A DNA stretch of 64,000 nt from an uncultured Winogradskyella sp. (GTDB lineage: Bacteria; Bacteroidota; Bacteroidia; Flavobacteriales; Flavobacteriaceae). Both the position numbers and the translations under genes were made by a program. Positions 60,886 to 64,000 of this stretch are shown piece after piece (positions within the stretch are counted from its first letter, which is position 1; every line of letters starts with the position of its first letter). The stretch lies in assembly GCF_947498005.1 (NCBI RefSeq), contig NZ_CANMIW010000004.1, forward strand, positions 124,001 through 188,000. The letters run 5' to 3'. The notes below the pieces were generated by a model. The model had not been told where the DNA came from and did no database searches. It saw only the letters and a program-made list of their open reading frames with translations.

Positions 60886-63129
60886 ATGAAAAACGTACAA
60901 AAACCAGAAAAAATACATTTAGGACGCTTAATTTCAGAGATTGGCAAAGGGCGTTTTGTTATTCCAGACTTTCAACGGGAGTTCGATTGGCAACCTTGGG
61001 ATGTAAGAGACCTTATTAAATCTATTTTTATGGATTACTATATTGGTACACTCTTACTTTGGGAAGGCAATAAAGAGAATTATAGAAAACTAGGTTGTGC
61101 CAATTTGTATGCCTTTACTAAAGAGGCAGACCCAGAATATATTGTGCTAGATGGCCAACAACGCTTGTCGGCTTTGCATTATGCCTTTTTTCAGCCTAAA
61201 GTTAATTTCAGAAATCGTAAAAACCCAATCTATTACTTTATTCATTTAAACGAATTATTAGACGAGAATTTTGAAGAAGCTTTTTCTTATAATAGTGCCA
61301 CTCGGTATTATAATGATTTGGTAACCGATAAAAAACAACAATATAAAGAGCATATTTTTCCTTTAGGGATTATGCAACATGGCTCTTGGGAGATAGACGA
61401 TTGGATTAAAGGCTATAAAGATTACTGGTCAGAAATTGCAGAACAAGAGGAAGACCAAGATGTAAAAAACGAATATTCAGGCTATGCTAAAAATGCACTA
61501 AAGCTTAAAGAACTTTTTAAAGACTTACTAGATAATTACCAAGTAAGTTACATTTCATTAGCTAAGCAATTAGAGTTAAACAAAGTCTGCGATATTTTTA
61601 CACATATTAACTCTAAGGGAAAACCTCTAGATACGTTTGATTTATTAAATTCTATTACCAGAAAAGAAGACATCTACTTAAAAGATATGTATCGCGAAGC
61701 TTCTAAAACCTTAGATGATGTTAGTTATCCTGGTTTTGAGATGAAGTCGTACATTATGATGGTTATGTCTATGATAAAGCAAAACTATTGTAGTCCTAAG
61801 TATTTGTATTATTTAGTGCCTAAAGAGGTAAAGAAAATTAAAAACAAAGAAGGCAAATTTGAATACCAAACCTTAATCGAAAATAAAGAAGCATTTAATA
61901 GTTTATGGGATACTTCAGTAACTGCAATACATAAAACACTTAATACTTTAAAAAACCAACGCGAATTTGGTGCGATAAATAAACGTTTTTTACCGTATCC
62001 ATCCATTATACCTTGTTTGTCTGCAATAAAGCATTATGTAGAACAGTCCGATTTTAAAAATAAGGCTGATATAGCAGGAAAGATTAAAAAGTGGTATTGG
62101 TCGTCTATATTTTTAACGCGCTATTCGAGTTCTGTAGAAACCACGTCAACAAAAGATTATTTAGATTTAAAAAAGTGGTTTGATAATGATGCCTTAGAGA
62201 TAGATTGCGTATCTGAGTTTATAGGGACTTATAAATCATTAGACTTACATAAGGAAGTTAATAGTGGTTCTGCAATTTATAAGGCTATTTTTAATTTATA
62301 TATTTTAAACGAAGCTAGAGATTGGGATTCGTCAGAATTGCCAGAATACGAAGACTTAGACGACCACCATATTGTGCCTAAAAGTTGGGGTAAAAAAATG
62401 GGGATTAGTAAAGAAATTAATACCATTTTAAACAGAACACCTTTATCTGGAAATACCAACCGAAACATTATAAAAGATAATCTGCCAAACGTGTATATTA
62501 AAAACATGTTAGCACATAATGATGAGGCTACTGTTTACAGAGTTTTAAAATCACATCTTATTAGTAGAAAGGCCGTAGATATTTTATTACGAGATAATTT
62601 TTCTGTTGAAGATTATAACGATTTTATTAATGAACGTAAAGACACTATAATTAACACTATTTATAAAACGGTTATTGATGATTCGGTAGAATTACCAGAA
62701 GATTTAGGTAAACTAAACACTTCTATTGAACACATAGAATTGTATTTAAGAGGTTTAATCATTGATAGATTACAGCTAAACTCTAGAAATGATATAAAGG
62801 AACAAATACCACCTAATATATACGATAAGTTTACGCAAAAATTAAATAGAGAACGCAAGCGTAATCCGTCTCTAGTTAGTGACAATATTGAAGATGTTAA
62901 TTATTGGATGCAGTTTTCAGACTTACAAGAATTGCTTCAAATTATTAATGCTAAAACACATTGGCATCTTTTCGAAACAACATTTGGTTCTAAAGATAAA
63001 CTTACCACAGAGTTCAATGATATGGCAAATCTTAGGAATGCATTAAGACATTCTAGGGAAGTTGATACTATAGTTAGAATGAAAGGAGAAGCCTCAATAC
63101 TTTGGTTAAAACAACAATTGAAAATATAA
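60886..63129 (+). CDS. GmrSD-like DUF262/DUF1524 protein with C-terminal HEPN-type motif
   Basis: 747 residues. Residues about 10-110 are DUF262/ParB-like: FVIPDFQREFDWQPW (QREFDW at 30-35) and VLDGQQRLSAL (DGQQRL at 89-94). Then FTHINSKGKPLDTFDLLNSI near 245. The HNH nuclease of the DUF1524 type is near 490-525: DDHHIVPKSWG (Asp492-Asp493-His494-His495) and NRTPLSGNTNRNI. GmrSD-type proteins restrict modified phage DNA. The C-terminus has LRNALRHSR with Arg717-x4-His722, a HEPN ribonuclease signature. It sits between hsdS and hsdR, 3 bp after hsdS, so appears cotranscribed with them. Confidence 0.85.
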   Translation: MKNVQKPEKIHLGRLISEIGKGRFVIPDFQREFDWQPWDVRDLIKSIFMDYYIGTLLLWEGNKENYRKLGCANLYAFTKEADPEYIVLDGQQRLSALHYAFFQPKVNFRNRKNPIYYFIHLNELLDENFEEAFSYNSATRYYNDLVTDKKQQYKEHIFPLGIMQHGSWEIDDWIKGYKDYWSEIAEQEEDQDVKNEYSGYAKNALKLKELFKDLLDNYQVSYISLAKQLELNKVCDIFTHINSKGKPLDTFDLLNSITRKEDIYLKDMYREASKTLDDVSYPGFEMKSYIMMVMSMIKQNYCSPKYLYYLVPKEVKKIKNKEGKFEYQTLIENKEAFNSLWDTSVTAIHKTLNTLKNQREFGAINKRFLPYPSIIPCLSAIKHYVEQSDFKNKADIAGKIKKWYWSSIFLTRYSSSVETTSTKDYLDLKKWFDNDALEIDCVSEFIGTYKSLDLHKEVNSGSAIYKAIFNLYILNEARDWDSSELPEYEDLDDHHIVPKSWGKKMGISKEINTILNRTPLSGNTNRNIIKDNLPNVYIKNMLAHNDEATVYRVLKSHLISRKAVDILLRDNFSVEDYNDFINERKDTIINTIYKTVIDDSVELPEDLGKLNTSIEHIELYLRGLIIDRLQLNSRNDIKEQIPPNIYDKFTQKLNRERKRNPSLVSDNIEDVNYWMQFSDLQELLQIINAKTHWHLFETTFGSKDKLTTEFNDMANLRNALRHSREVDTIVRMKGEASILWLKQQLKI

Positions 63130-63132
63130 AGT

Positions 63133-64000
63133 ATGCTTAACGAAGACAAAATAGAACAAGCCTTTATAGACCAATTAGTAGGTCAAGGGTACACGTATTA
63201 TTATGGTCCAGATATTGCACCGTATAGCGATAATCCACAACGAGAAGGTTTTGAGTCTGTATTGTTAGAGCAACAATTAAAAAATGCGTTACAACTATTA
63301 AATCCAGACGTTCCAGAATCGGCACGCGTAGAAGCTTACAATAAGATTGTTAATCTAGGGACACAAGACCTTATGGAAAACAACGAGCGTTTCCATACTT
63401 TGTTAACCAATGGTGTTACCGTTGAGTATCACAAAGAAGGTAGAACCAAAGGCATTAATGTAAAATTATTAGACGTGGCTCAGCCACAAAACAACCAATT
63501 TTGGGTTGTCAATCAATTAGTGGTAAAAGAAAATAATAATGAGAAACGTTTTGATGTAGTCGTCTACATTAACGGTTTGCCATTGGTATTTGTAGAGCTT
63601 AAAAACGCCACAGACGAGAACGCAACGGTTAAAAAAGCCTACACGCAAATACAAAACTATAAAACCGCTGTACCAAGCATTTTTTATTACAATAGCATTT
63701 GTGTAATTAGCGATGGTATAGACGCTAAAACCTCTAGTGTGTCGGCACCTTTTTCTCGATTTTTATCTTGGAAAGCACCAATTAAAGCAGACAACGACCC
63801 AAGAACAGAATTACAAATTCTAACCGAGTTCATGCTTAACAAAAAAACGTTGGTAGAGTTAATTCGCTACTGTACGGTTTTTGAGCAAGAAGAAAAAAAG
63901 GATGAGAAGACAGGTTTAATTTTTCAAGTAAAAATTAAAAAAGTCGCTGCGTATCATCAATATTACGCGGTACAAAAAGCAGTCACACAAACTATACGTG
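63133..64000 (+). CDS. hsdR: Type I restriction endonuclease subunit R, N-terminal part (cut by window end)
   Basis: Open from ATG 63133 to the end of the window, about 289 residues. The visible part contains the nuclease domain of HsdR: DKIEQAFIDQLVGQGYTYYY, ENNERFHTLLTNGV, then RFDVVVYINGLPLVFVELKN with the D...E-x-K catalytic set, and YKTAVPSIFYYNSICVISDG. The DEAD-like translocase domain lies past the window. It begins 3 bp after the preceding stop. It is the cutting and translocating subunit of the type I complex. Confidence 0.93.
   Translation, partial: MLNEDKIEQAFIDQLVGQGYTYYYGPDIAPYSDNPQREGFESVLLEQQLKNALQLLNPDVPESARVEAYNKIVNLGTQDLMENNERFHTLLTNGVTVEYHKEGRTKGINVKLLDVAQPQNNQFWVVNQLVVKENNNEKRFDVVVYINGLPLVFVELKNATDENATVKKAYTQIQNYKTAVPSIFYYNSICVISDGIDAKTSSVSAPFSRFLSWKAPIKADNDPRTELQILTEFMLNKKTLVELIRYCTVFEQEEKKDEKTGLIFQVKIKKVAAYHQYYAVQKAVTQTIR

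Noticed and set aside
61809..63149. Several minus-strand frames inside the DUF262 gene
   Set aside because: They lie fully within a gene with recognisable domains, and look like chance frames in AT-rich DNA.

Overview
The window is AT-rich chromosomal DNA from a member of the Bacteroidota, most likely a marine Flavobacteriaceae species. The evidence is type IX secretion (T9SS) cargo with type A sorting tails, a giant SprB-like protein with a gliding-motility C-terminal domain followed directly by a PorP/SprF gene, signal peptides ending in SQ or AQ, LytTR regulators, TAnnTTTG-type promoter elements and few Shine-Dalgarno sequences. I could not place it to genus.

Positions 1-28700 are mostly core genome. 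They hold a partial and a complete beta-barrel protein, a CarboxypepD_reg-like protein, a DEAD-box helicase, a TetR / AhpD-like / DsbA-like redox cluster, rdgB, hpf, rlmH, nadC, a YihY-family protein, and a LytS/LytR-type two-component pair divergent from a five-gene exported operon. Then come two exported surface proteins, priA, a LytTR regulator, the rpsF-rpsR-rplI operon, a glycerophosphodiesterase lipoprotein, an ABC permease with a 59-residue companion, and hisS.

Positions 28700-45065 are a surface-protein region: a 1498-residue T9SS type A protein, a 1950-residue SprB-like protein with its PorP/SprF partner, another sorted protein and a tail-fibre-like protein. A gene broken by one in-frame TAG lies at 40992-41354.

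At 45069-45111 lies the 3' part of a tRNA gene with a CAT anticodon, on the minus strand, without its 5' half. This is what the far end of a tRNA-integrated island looks like, with the island running rightwards past the window. Everything to the right looks accessory: a four-gene exported protease/FlgO-like operon (45606-49105), a minus-strand membrane protein, a structured noncoding stretch (49964-50249), a 52-residue lipoprotein with a TPR sensor kinase and response regulator, and a cell-envelope operon encoding TerB-like, coiled-coil membrane, VWA-like lipoprotein and exported DNase I-like proteins (53502-56976). A defence block follows: a zinc-ribbon/PD-(D/E)xK protein, HsdM, HsdS, a GmrSD-like DUF262/HNH protein with a C-terminal HEPN-type motif, and the start of HsdR, which runs off the window.

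The best candidates for an undescribed system are the two-component-linked TerB/VWA/nuclease operon with its structured leader and shared palindromes, and the DUF262-HNH-HEPN protein inserted between hsdS and hsdR.
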